Source of the DNA: CAZMXP01 sp964570285
Lineage (GTDB): Bacteria > Planctomycetota > PLA2
DNA length: 32,133 nt
Reading direction: 5' to 3'
NCBI GenBank assembly: GCA_964570285.1
Contig: CAZMXP010000056.1
Coordinates: forward strand, 1 to 32,133
Below the pieces are notes generated by a model. That model had not been told where the DNA came from. It did not search any database and saw only the letters and a list, made by a program, of their open reading frames with translations. Each line of letters starts with the position of its first letter. The stretch's first letter is position 1. Shown here one piece after another: positions 24,372 through 31,286 of this stretch. A program made the translations under genes and the position numbers.

Positions 24372-27029
24372 TCAACGTAACCGGGCCAGCAGCGGATCGG
24401 TCTCCACGGTCTCGACCGCCATGCCGCAGTCCCTTGCCGCCTGCCGGGCCGACAGGCGCACCATGCGATCCTCGCTCCGGAGGGCGGCGGCGAGCGCCGG
24501 GTGCGCGGCGGGGGACTTCGTCCATCCGAGCGCGCGCAGCGCGTTCCGGCGGGCCATCGGCGGCGCGCCGCCGTCGGCGGCGAGCCCTGCGAGGGCGGGC
24601 ACCGCGGCCTCGCCGATCGCGCCGAGCCTGAGCGCCGCGGCGGTGCGCACCGGGAAGGCGACATCGGGGCCGAGGGCCGTCGCAAGGGTCGCCGCGTCGC
24701 CCGCGGCCCCGAGGCAGACGGCGGCCTGCACCCCCTCGGACTCCTTCGGCGACCGGAGCAGCCCCGCGACCTCGGGCGGCGCCCGGCGCAGCGCGGCGAG
24801 CGCCGCGAGCACCGATGGGCGGTTCTCCGCGTCCGACGGCAGCATCGCCGCGAGCCGGTCGTAGGCCTCCGGCGGCGCGAGCGAGGCGATCGCGCGCAGC
24901 GCCCCCTTGCGCACCCGCGCCTCCTCGTGGCGGCTCGTCTCGAGGAGTCGCGGCACGACCTGCCCGCGCGGGAAGTGTTGCAACGTCGTCTCGACGGCGC
25001 GGTATTCGAGGCCGTCCTTCGTGCCGAGGCGCTCGAAGGCGCGGTCCAGCGCGGGCGTGCCGAGGGCCCAGAGCGCCTCGCGCGCGGCGGGCACGAGCAC
25101 GCGGTTGTCGCCGACCTCCCAGAGGCAGGAGGTCTTCCAGAGCGCGTCGAGATCGGTGGCATCCTTGGCCAGTTGCAACTTGGCCTCCTCCGGCGTGAGC
25201 CGCGGCGCCTGCGGATCGGTGGCGGATGTCTCGGGGGGCTCGGGGGCGTCGATGCCGGCGCCGAAGAGGTCCTTCGTCCAGATGCCGCCGTCGCGGGTCA
25301 CCTCGCCGTAGAGGTCCTTGCCGCCGCCGTCGAGCAGCAGCGCGAGGCCCCCGGTGTTGCGCGCCTCCGTCGCGCTCCCCTGCGCGCCGCCGATCTTGAC
25401 GGCCATGTAGCCGTCGTTGCCCGCCTCGTCGAGCAGCATCGCGACGCTGTTCGTCAGCGCGCCGCCCTGGCTCCCGCCGCTGCCGCAGTAGTGGTCGTCG
25501 CCCCCGCGATCGACGAGAAAGCCGACGGAGTAGTCGTGGGCGCCGCCGACGCCGACGCCGTGCATGTCATAGTAGAGGTCCTGCCCGGCGCGGTCGAAGA
25601 GCATGCCCGCCGCGAGGTGGATCCCGCTCCCCTGCCCGTACTGCCCGAGGTTGTAGGTGTCGTTGCCGTCCCCGTCGATCAGGAGGCCGATCGCATACCA
25701 GTAGGCGGAGCCCTGACCGTAGATGTCACAGTTGTATCGGTCGTTGCCCCTGAGGTCGATCAGCGCCCCCACGCCCCCCGACGCATCGGGCCTCATCCCG
25801 ATGGAGAAACCCTGGGAGAGGGACTGATACCGGTCGTTGAAGAGCGGCGCGTGCAGGTGGACGCCGCCGGCGTCGTAGACGTCCTGTCCCGCGAGGTCGG
25901 CGAGGACGCCGCAGCCGCGGGTGCTGGCAAAGCCCTGCCCGAAGAGGTCGCAGTGGTAGAAGTCGTTGCCGTCGCGGTCGAGCAGGAGGCCGATGCCGAA
26001 GGCGCCGGCCCCGAGGCCGAAGTCCTTGCAACGGTAGGTGTCGTTGCCGCCCTCGTCGACGAGGAGGCCGAACCCGGCGAGACCCGCGCCGAGCGACGCG
26101 TGGCCGGCGACGTAGGTGTCGTCGCCGCCGCAGTCCCACTGGATCGCGATGCCGCCCAGCGCCGCGCCGAAGGAGAGGTCGTGGCCGCCGACGTAGCGGT
26201 CGTCGCCGGCGAGATCGAGGAGCACGGAACAGGGGCGTCCCATCCGGACGCAGGCGCTCGCGCCGCGGGTGTCGGTGTCGTTGCCGCCGAGGTCGAGGAC
26301 GAGCACGGCGCTGTCGTCGCCGGTACGCACGTCGTCGCCGGTGCCGTAGAGCGTGACCATGCCCGCGGCGCTCTTCGCGCGGACGACGCCTTGCCACTCC
26401 GGGGCGCCGCGGCATGCGGCGGCGAACGCCTCCACCGCGTCGAGAAGCCGGCCGGGGGCGGCGTCGCGGAGCGGGACGCCCGCCTGCGCGGCCCGCGCGA
26501 GGAACTCGGCGTCGGTGAGGTCGCTCTCTTCGAGCACGAGGGCGGGCTTCTCCACCTGGGAGAGGAGCAGCTTGCGCAGGACCGGTCCGTCCGGCGTCGC
26601 CATCCAGCGCGCGTCGTCGATCGCCGCGAGCAGCGCGCGGAGCGCGGGCCCCGCGGCAGGGGGCAGCCGCTCCTCGACCTCGGGCACCGCGTAGCTCTCC
26701 ATCCGGTCGAAGGCCGCGCGGTCGCCGGGCATGCCGACCGTGGAGATCGCCTGCGCGAGCAGACGCGCCGCCTCCCCCGAACGCGCCGCCTCCTCCCACT
26801 GCTGTGTCACCGGCCCGAGCGCGAGCGGATCGTCGAGCACGCGATCGACGACCTCGAGCCTGAACGGGTCGTCGATCGGCCGCTTCTGGAAGCCGAGGTC
26901 CTTCCGCGTCGCGTTCAGCAGTTCGAGCCCGAGATCGATCCGGGCGAGTTCCGCCTCGGTCCAGAAGCCCTTCGGGTCCTGCGCGAGGGCGGGCCCGAGC
27001 AGCAGCGCGGCGATCAGGAGGGAACGCAT
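24372..27029 (-). CDS. Exported GNDxY-repeat (β-solenoid-like) protein with C-terminal HEAT-like repeats
   Basis: The 885-residue protein has a signal peptide (MRSLLIAALLLGPALAQ), a helical region to about residue 240, and then a repeat array to about 575. About twelve units contain G-[NDQK]-D-x-x plus an aromatic, for example GGNDTDT, AGDDRYVG, GGDDTYVAG, EGGNDTYR, DGNDFYH, RGNDRYN, DGNDTYN, GGDDHYC and GGKDLYG, spaced roughly 20-35 residues apart. Alternating small hydrophobics such as GIGLLLD fill the gaps, suggesting a right-handed β-solenoid that may bind Ca2+, though it is not the RTX nonapeptide. From about residue 650 to the end, Ala/Leu-rich helical pairs resemble HEAT repeats. The ATG at 27029 starts the signal peptide. 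It lies 31 bases after the methyltransferase gene. Function unknown. Confidence 0.82.
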   Translation of the reverse strand: MRSLLIAALLLGPALAQDPKGFWTEAELARIDLGLELLNATRKDLGFQKRPIDDPFRLEVVDRVLDDPLALGPVTQQWEEAARSGEAARLLAQAISTVGMPGDRAAFDRMESYAVPEVEERLPPAAGPALRALLAAIDDARWMATPDGPVLRKLLLSQVEKPALVLEESDLTDAEFLARAAQAGVPLRDAAPGRLLDAVEAFAAACRGAPEWQGVVRAKSAAGMVTLYGTGDDVRTGDDSAVLVLDLGGNDTDTRGASACVRMGRPCSVLLDLAGDDRYVGGHDLSFGAALGGIAIQWDCGGDDTYVAGHASLGAGLAGFGLLVDEGGNDTYRCKDFGLGAGAFGIGLLLDRDGNDFYHCDLFGQGFASTRGCGVLADLAGQDVYDAGGVHLHAPLFNDRYQSLSQGFSIGMRPDASGGVGALIDLRGNDRYNCDIYGQGSAYWYAIGLLIDGDGNDTYNLGQYGQGSGIHLAAGMLFDRAGQDLYYDMHGVGVGGAHDYSVGFLVDRGGDDHYCGSGGSQGGALTNSVAMLLDEAGNDGYMAVKIGGAQGSATEARNTGGLALLLDGGGKDLYGEVTRDGGIWTKDLFGAGIDAPEPPETSATDPQAPRLTPEEAKLQLAKDATDLDALWKTSCLWEVGDNRVLVPAAREALWALGTPALDRAFERLGTKDGLEYRAVETTLQHFPRGQVVPRLLETSRHEEARVRKGALRAIASLAPPEAYDRLAAMLPSDAENRPSVLAALAALRRAPPEVAGLLRSPKESEGVQAAVCLGAAGDAATLATALGPDVAFPVRTAAALRLGAIGEAAVPALAGLAADGGAPPMARRNALRALGWTKSPAAHPALAAALRSEDRMVRLSARQAARDCGMAVETVETDPLLARLR

Positions 27030-27060
27030 GCCCCCATCGTCGCAGATTCCGCCCGCCGGA

Positions 27061-28131
27061 TCAGCGCAGCATGGCGAAGAAGAACCCGTCGGTGTCGGTC
27101 CGGTGGGGGAGGAGCGTGTCGGACGAGGCGACGGCAAGGCCGGGCAGGGTCGCGACGACGGCCTCGTTCTCCTCCGCGGCGAGGGAGCAGGTCGCGTAGA
27201 TGACCAGCGGCGCGTGGCGCGCGTAGTCGCCGAGGATGCCGATCTGCTGGCGCTGGTGGCGGAGCAGATCCGCGGGCGCGAGGCGGTTCTTGATCATCGG
27301 GTTGCGGCGGATCGTGCCCATGCCGCTGCACGGCGCATCGACGAGCACCGCGTCCACGCGCGCCGGGATCGACGCGCGGTCCACGACGCGGATGTTCTGC
27401 GCGTCGGCGCGGCGCGCGCGCTTGGACAGCTCCTCGCGCCGGCGCGGGTCGGGCTCGTGCGCGAAGATCTCGCCCTTGCCGCGCATCAGGTTGCTCAGGT
27501 GCAGCGCCTTGCCCCCCGAGCCGGCGCAGGCGTCGAGCACCTTCCAGTCGGGGTGGGGGTCGAGCGCGATCGAGACGAGCTGGCTGCCCTCGTCCTGCAC
27601 CTCGAACTTGCCGTCGAGGAAGGCGCGGCTCGCGAAGATGTTGATCCGCTTCGACAGGCGGATGCCTTGGGGGGCGCGGGGGGTGGGCGTGCCCTCGACG
27701 CCCTCCTTCGCGAGTTCGCGCATGAGGCTCTCGCGGTCGCACTTGCGCGTGTTCGCGCGCAGCGTCAGCGGCGCGGGGCGGTTCAGCGCCCGCGCCAGTT
27801 GGGCCGCCTCCTCCGCGCCCCATCGCGAGACGAACAGGTCGATCATCCACGGCGGGAAGGACTCGTCGAAGGCGAGGTCGCCGGTCGCGGGCAGCCCCCG
27901 TTCGACGGCGTCGATGCGCGCGGCGATGCGCTCCATGCCGGGCGTGCGGTCCAGGCGCAGCTTGTAGCGCAGGAGCGCATAGGTCGTCTCGGCGATGAAC
28001 CGCCGGTCGGACGAGCCGAGGTAGCGGCGCGCCTTGAAGAACTCGCGGAAGGTCTGGTCCGCGGGCCTGTCGCCCCCGACGATGAGGCCGTGGACCTCCT
28101 CGACGTGGCCGACGAGCGACTCGCGCTTCAA
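27061..28131 (-). CDS. RsmB-like m5C RNA methyltransferase (NOL1/NOP2/Sun family)
   Basis: This enzyme should transfer a methyl group from SAM to C5 of a cytosine in rRNA or tRNA. The 356-residue protein has a NusB/RsmB-like helical N-terminus (to ~150) with SSDRRFIAETTYALLRYKL. A Rossmann methyltransferase domain follows: VLDACAGSGGKALHLS near residue 195, DAPCSGMGTIRRNP near 265 and YATCSLAAEENE near 314. The two cysteines in PCSG and TCS are the pair that m5C enzymes use for catalysis and product release. It is shorter than typical RsmB (about 430), so the exact target is uncertain. The start is a TTG at 28131 overlapping the thiE stop (TTGA), with a G-rich stretch just upstream. It is coupled to thiE. 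Confidence 0.9.
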   Translation of the reverse strand: MKRESLVGHVEEVHGLIVGGDRPADQTFREFFKARRYLGSSDRRFIAETTYALLRYKLRLDRTPGMERIAARIDAVERGLPATGDLAFDESFPPWMIDLFVSRWGAEEAAQLARALNRPAPLTLRANTRKCDRESLMRELAKEGVEGTPTPRAPQGIRLSKRINIFASRAFLDGKFEVQDEGSQLVSIALDPHPDWKVLDACAGSGGKALHLSNLMRGKGEIFAHEPDPRRREELSKRARRADAQNIRVVDRASIPARVDAVLVDAPCSGMGTIRRNPMIKNRLAPADLLRHQRQQIGILGDYARHAPLVIYATCSLAAEENEAVVATLPGLAVASSDTLLPHRTDTDGFFFAMLR

Positions 28132-28712
28132 AGCAGCCCCAGCAGCGTGGCGGCGACGGAGCGCGGGTCGCTGGCGCCGCAGATCGCCGCGGAGACCGCG
28201 AGGCGTTTCGCGCCCGCGGCGACGACCGGAGGCGCGTTCTCCGGCGTGATGCCGCCGATCGCGAAGAAGGGCAGCGCCGTCCGCACCGCCGCGATCAGCG
28301 CCGGTCCGCCCGGCTCTCCCGCCTGCCGCTTCGTCGTCGTCGCGAAGACGGGCCCGATGCCCAGGTAGTCGATGCCGCGTTCCTCCGCGGCGAGGCCCGT
28401 GTGGCCGAGGATCATGTCGCGCCCGAGCAGCCGCCGCGCCTCCTCCGGCGGGAGGTCGCGCGCGCCGACATGGGCCCCCCGCGCCCCCACCACATCGACC
28501 AGGTGGACCCGGTCGTTGAGGATCAGCGGGACGCCTCGCTCCGCGCAGAGCCGCGCGAGCGGGCGCGCCATCGCGACGAACTCCGCGTCGCTCGCCTCCT
28601 TGTCGCGCAGCTGCACGATGTCGACGCCGCCGTCGATCGCGAGCGCGGCGGTCTCGAGCGGCTCGCGCGCGCAGAGGCGCGGCGACAGGACGAGACAGAG
28701 GCGGGGGAACAC
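28128..28712 (-). CDS. thiE: Thiamine phosphate synthase (ThiE)
   Basis: ThiE joins the pyrimidine (HMP-PP) and thiazole phosphate halves to give thiamine monophosphate. The 194-residue TIM-barrel protein has VQLRDKEAS near residue 35, VPLILNDRVHLVDVVGA, AHVGARDLP, LGHTGL, YLGIGPVFATTTK and FFAIGGITPEN followed by GAKRLAVSAAI. All of these are in the family's order. It is slightly shorter than the usual ~210 residues. A GTG at 28712 is the best start, giving MFPRLCLVLSPRLC, which fits the family's opening β-strand; no ATG is available nearby. Other thiamine genes are not in the window, and no THI box is seen upstream in the 27-nt divergent gap. The stop overlaps the methyltransferase start. 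Confidence 0.92.
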   Translation of the reverse strand: MFPRLCLVLSPRLCAREPLETAALAIDGGVDIVQLRDKEASDAEFVAMARPLARLCAERGVPLILNDRVHLVDVVGARGAHVGARDLPPEEARRLLGRDMILGHTGLAAEERGIDYLGIGPVFATTTKRQAGEPGGPALIAAVRTALPFFAIGGITPENAPPVVAAGAKRLAVSAAICGASDPRSVAATLLGLL

Positions 28713-28739
28713 GGCCCCCAGTATTACAATGAGTCCGCC
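28713..28739. promoter_or_regulatory. AT-rich divergent intergenic gap, possible overlapping promoters
   Basis: The 27-nt gap between the divergent thiE and 28740 genes contains AGTATTACAATG, an AT-rich patch in an otherwise very GC-rich sequence. Read on the plus strand it offers TATTAC, a 4-of-6 match to a -10 box, 13 bases before the ATG at 28740; on the minus strand it offers TAATAC. No -35 is visible for either. Short-leader divergent promoters are plausible but not proven. Confidence 0.25.
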
Positions 28740-29276
28740 ATGGGCGCGACGAATGGGCTCCTGCGCGAACGGATCCGGCTGCCGGTGCTGCTGCAGCTTC
28801 GGCGCTGCATCGCGGGCTACCGGCGCACGGAGCAGCTCGCGGAGGAGTTCTGCGAGGCGATGGCCGAGGCGCGCGACGCGCGCGAGCCGCGGCTGCGGCT
28901 GCGCGTCGCGGCGGCGCTCGACCGCCTCGTCGCGGAGGAGGGGGGCAAGGGCGTCAGCGGCGCCGAGTTCGACCGCGACTGGGCGAGCGGGCGGCTGCTC
29001 GCGGCCCTGCGGGAGTTCCGGCGCGTGCATCCGCGCACGCACATGCTCTTCCTGCGGCTCTTCGACCGGCCGGAGGGCGAGGGGCCGCTCGAGCCCGCGG
29101 AGCTGGCGCGGCGGCTCGAGATGGAGCAGGACGAGGTCGAGCGCGCGCTGGCCGAGGGGCGCGCGGAGCTGCTGCGCCTCTTCTCGGCGGAGGTCGCGCT
29201 GACGGTGGACGACCCCGCGCTCGCGGAGTCCGAGGTCGAGGCGCTGCTGCCCTACGCGGGCGCGCTCTTCACCTGA
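28740..29276 (+). CDS. Small protein with a sigma-70 region 4-like C-terminus
   Basis: A 178-residue, highly charged, helical protein. The C-terminal part, FLRLFDRPEGEGPLEPAEL followed by ARRLEMEQDEVERALAEGRAEL, resembles region 4 of ECF sigma factors (helix, LAxxLxxxxxxVxxxLxxGRxxLR). The N-terminal half (RRCIAGYRRTEQLAEEFC) is not clearly a region 2: no promoter-melting motif is recognised. It could be a degenerate ECF-like sigma factor or simply a helix-turn-helix protein. The ATG at 28740 is used; an ATG at 28729 is in another frame, and the longer open frame upstream is antisense to thiE. Its stop overlaps that of the convergent DUF3299 gene by eight bases. It is the only plus-strand gene between 7298 and 31286. 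Confidence 0.6.
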   Translation: MGATNGLLRERIRLPVLLQLRRCIAGYRRTEQLAEEFCEAMAEARDAREPRLRLRVAAALDRLVAEEGGKGVSGAEFDRDWASGRLLAALREFRRVHPRTHMLFLRLFDRPEGEGPLEPAELARRLEMEQDEVERALAEGRAELLRLFSAEVALTVDDPALAESEVEALLPYAGALFT

Positions 29277-29949
29277 AGGTGGGGGGCTTGGTGACCTCGT
29301 CCGCCTCGATGCGGTAGAGGCTCATCACGACGCCGTCCTCGATGACCTCGCCGACGCCGAGGGTGCCGAAGACGGTGATCGGGATGTCCATCAGGAAGGC
29401 GGCGGTCTTGCCCGGCGCCATCTTGCCGTGGATCCACTCGTTCATCTTCGGCATCACGCCGTAGCAGCAGGCGAACTGGTTGCGCACGAGCAGGAACTCG
29501 ACGACCTCCTCGCCCTCGAGCTTGACCGGGATCATGAACCCCTGGATCGCGATCTTCCTGTTGCCGAGCTTCTTGATCGACTCGGGGATCTGGTCCTTGA
29601 GCGGCTTGGTCGGGTCCATCTCCGGGTAGACGTAGACGTAGCTCGCGAGCTTGTCGAAGGTGACGGGCGTGAACTCGCTCGCGGGAGGGGGCGGCTCCTC
29701 CGCCTCCGGCTCGGGTTGGGGGGGCTCGGGGGGCGGGCCTTCGACGGCGAGGGGGGGCTCGATCGTCGGTGCCGGAGGGGGCGCGTTCAGCAGTTCGCCC
29801 TGCGCGAGTTGCGTCGCGCCGGCGGGGTGCGGCGGCACCGCGGGGCCGCAGACGAGGCACTTGTTGAAGGTGGCGCCCGCGAGCACCGCCGTCAGCAGCG
29901 CCATCACGAGCCAGGCGCCCTTCGCGACGCCGCGTTCGGTCTTCCTCAC
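29269..29949 (-). CDS. Membrane-anchored DUF3299 protein
   Basis: The 226-residue protein has a single N-terminal helix (about residues 11-25, AWLVMALLTAVLAGATFN) followed by KCLVCGP. A proline- and glutamate-rich linker (~45-85) leads to a DUF3299 domain, with GFMIPVKLEGEEVVEFLLVR, then NQFACCYGVMPKMNEWIHGK and VFGTLGVGE. The CC pair in FACCYG and the KMNEW segment are hallmarks of the family as I recall it. The domain is probably periplasmic; its function is not established. The start is a GTG at 29949 overlapping the stop of the lipoprotein gene (GTGA). The two are therefore likely cotranslated and may act together. Its 3' end overlaps the convergent 28740 gene by eight bases. Confidence 0.82.
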   Translation of the reverse strand: MRKTERGVAKGAWLVMALLTAVLAGATFNKCLVCGPAVPPHPAGATQLAQGELLNAPPPAPTIEPPLAVEGPPPEPPQPEPEAEEPPPPASEFTPVTFDKLASYVYVYPEMDPTKPLKDQIPESIKKLGNRKIAIQGFMIPVKLEGEEVVEFLLVRNQFACCYGVMPKMNEWIHGKMAPGKTAAFLMDIPITVFGTLGVGEVIEDGVVMSLYRIEADEVTKPPTFR

Positions 29950-30440
29950 TCGTGCTCCTCGTCTTCGCGGTACTCGAAGGCCTTGCCGCGGTACTGCCTG
30001 CCGCGCAGCGTGACGTCGCCGAGGATGCCGTCGAAGGCGATCGCGCCCTTGAGCCTCTCGACCGTCGCCTCGAAGCGCGAGGTGTCGCCCGCCTTCTCGC
30101 CGGTCAGCGGATCCGTCACCGGCCACAGGTCGATCTCGAGCGGGTCGCGCCCGGTGATCAGCGAGATGCGCAGCGACTTCATGTCGGAGCGCACCGCCTC
30201 CTCGACGTGGCCGTCCCAGAGGTAGGCGGTCAGCGTGCCGGTCTCGCCGTCGAGCGCGAGTTCGACCTGCGCCTCGTGGTCGCCCAGTTCGACCAGCACG
30301 CCGCCGTAGCGGGGGGCGTGGGCGTGGGCCTCATGGTCGTGCGAGTGGGCATCCCCCGCGGCGGCGGGGGCGGGGCGCTCCTCCCCCGAGCAGGCGGCGA
30401 GCAGCAGGGCGACCGGGATCCAACGGCGCATCCGGCACAT
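29946..30440 (-). CDS. His-rich lipoprotein, possibly metal-binding
   Basis: A 164-residue protein with a lipobox (VALLLAACSG) and then a His-rich mature N-terminus, DAHSHDHEAHAHAPRYGG, likely able to bind zinc, copper or another metal. It continues VLVELGDHEAQVELALD and TAYLWDGHVEEAVR, a pattern I have seen in uncharacterised proteins that start with His clusters. It would sit in the outer or inner membrane facing the periplasm. The ATG at 30440 is chosen over one at 30431 because GGAAGG lies seven bases upstream. It overlaps the DUF3299 gene by 4 nt, suggesting a two-gene unit. A role in metal handling is inferred from the His cluster only. Confidence 0.75.
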   Translation of the reverse strand: MCRMRRWIPVALLLAACSGEERPAPAAAGDAHSHDHEAHAHAPRYGGVLVELGDHEAQVELALDGETGTLTAYLWDGHVEEAVRSDMKSLRISLITGRDPLEIDLWPVTDPLTGEKAGDTSRFEATVERLKGAIAFDGILGDVTLRGRQYRGKAFEYREDEEHE

Positions 30441-30681
30441 TGTAGGACCTTCCGCGCGGTTCGTGAGGGCCTCCCCCGGGTTCCCGCCCGCGCCGCCCGG
30501 AAAGGAATCTCCGGAAGACCGGGTCCGGGCAGTCCCTGGCCCGCCAGGGCGGCCGGCCGCGGGCACATGTCGCGCTCCTGAGGGCTCGGATCCACGGGTC
30601 GTAGGAGTCGATGCGGGTGATCCCGCGTGCGACGAGTGGGACCGAATCTCGAAGTGTGCTCGGGATTCGGGGGCGAACCGT

Positions 30682-30875
30682 GCTCCGGGGCGCACGAGGA
30701 TGTTGCCGCGCGAGCTTTGCTGGGTGCAAGGGCATCCCCAATGCCACCGGGAACTGTGCGGTGCGCCACAGCCTTCGTCTTGAGGGTTGGAGGAAGGAAC
30801 CCAGGAACTAAGGAACCGAGGAAGAGGCGGCTTCGATCCATCCGTGGCCCGGGATGCTCCCCGTTGAGCTCATGG
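30682..30875 (+). repeat. Dispersed repeat R1, copy 2
   Basis: This copy matches 6271-6465 in the same orientation and with nearly the same spacing of all landmarks. It includes the hairpin core at 30721-30753 (28 of 33 bases identical to copy 1 by hand count) and the 8-bp AGGAACCN tandem at 30795-30826. The hairpin stem is kept in part, as GGCAT paired with ATGCC. There is no transposase or terminal repeat, so it is more likely a structured intergenic element than an insertion sequence. Confidence 0.75.
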
Positions 30876-31207
30876 ACTCCTCCCTTCCTGGGTTCCTCAT
30901 CAAGAATGCCGCCACGGACGATACGGATCGGCGAGAGGCCGTCGCGAGGGCGTGCAGCGGCCGGAACCGAGCCGCGGCGGCGGCATCGGCAGATGTGACG
31001 AGACGTTCACGCGGCGGGGATGCCGTTACTCGACCGTAACGCCGCGCGGAATCGCGGGGACGACTCGCGCGTGCGTGCGAGGTGTGTAACACGCGGGTTT
31101 CGCGGGCTTTAGGTCGATCGCGATCCGCGATGAGCTGACGCGCGACCCCGATTCTCCTGCGATTCGCGGCCGGTATGGCCTTTGCCATGGCAGGTCCCAT
31201 GTCGGTG

Positions 31208-31230
31208 CAGTGGCGAACCCGATGCCACTG
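31208..31230 (+). promoter_or_regulatory. Hairpin in the leader of the 31287 gene, related to the R1 core
   Basis: CAGTGGC (31208-31214) pairs perfectly with GCCACTG (31224-31230) over a nine-base loop, 56 bases before the ATG at 31287. The surrounding 33 bases (31202-31234) align without gaps to the R1 hairpin cores. TCGG at 31202-31205 could also pair with CCGA at 31219-31222, which would make a small pseudoknot. A regulatory role in the leader is possible but unproven. Confidence 0.4.
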
Positions 31231-31286
31231 TGAAGCTGGCAATCGAACAAACGCTGAAAAATGCCAAGTGCAAGCAGGGAGGCGTG

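Larger units (their letters stand above)
30441..31286. other. 846-bp gene-free stretch with an R1 copy and hairpins
   Basis: No frame here has coding character. The first ~240 bases (30441-30681) show nothing I can name. Bases 30682-30875 are the second R1 copy. The rest contains short palindromes: CGTTAC-N6-GTAACG at 31024-31041, GATCGCGATC at 31116-31125, TGCCATGGCA at 31183-31192, and a longer hairpin at 31208-31230. The right end is the leader of the gene at 31287. Confidence 0.6.

Noticed and set aside
9169..24631. Very long plus-strand open frames antisense to the exported protein genes
   Set aside because: High GC removes stop codons from the complementary strand. The translations are Arg/His/Ala/Asp-rich with no domains, while the minus strand encodes signal peptides and recognisable repeats.
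28401..28739. A longer N-terminus for the 28740 gene
   Set aside because: The upstream frame is antisense to thiE; the ATG at 28740 follows directly after the divergent gap.
31202..31234. Cobalamin-riboswitch-like strings (GGTGC, GCCACTGTGAAG)
   Set aside because: The downstream box resembling AGTCAGGAGACCTGCC is absent before the ATG, and the same core occurs in R1 away from gene starts.
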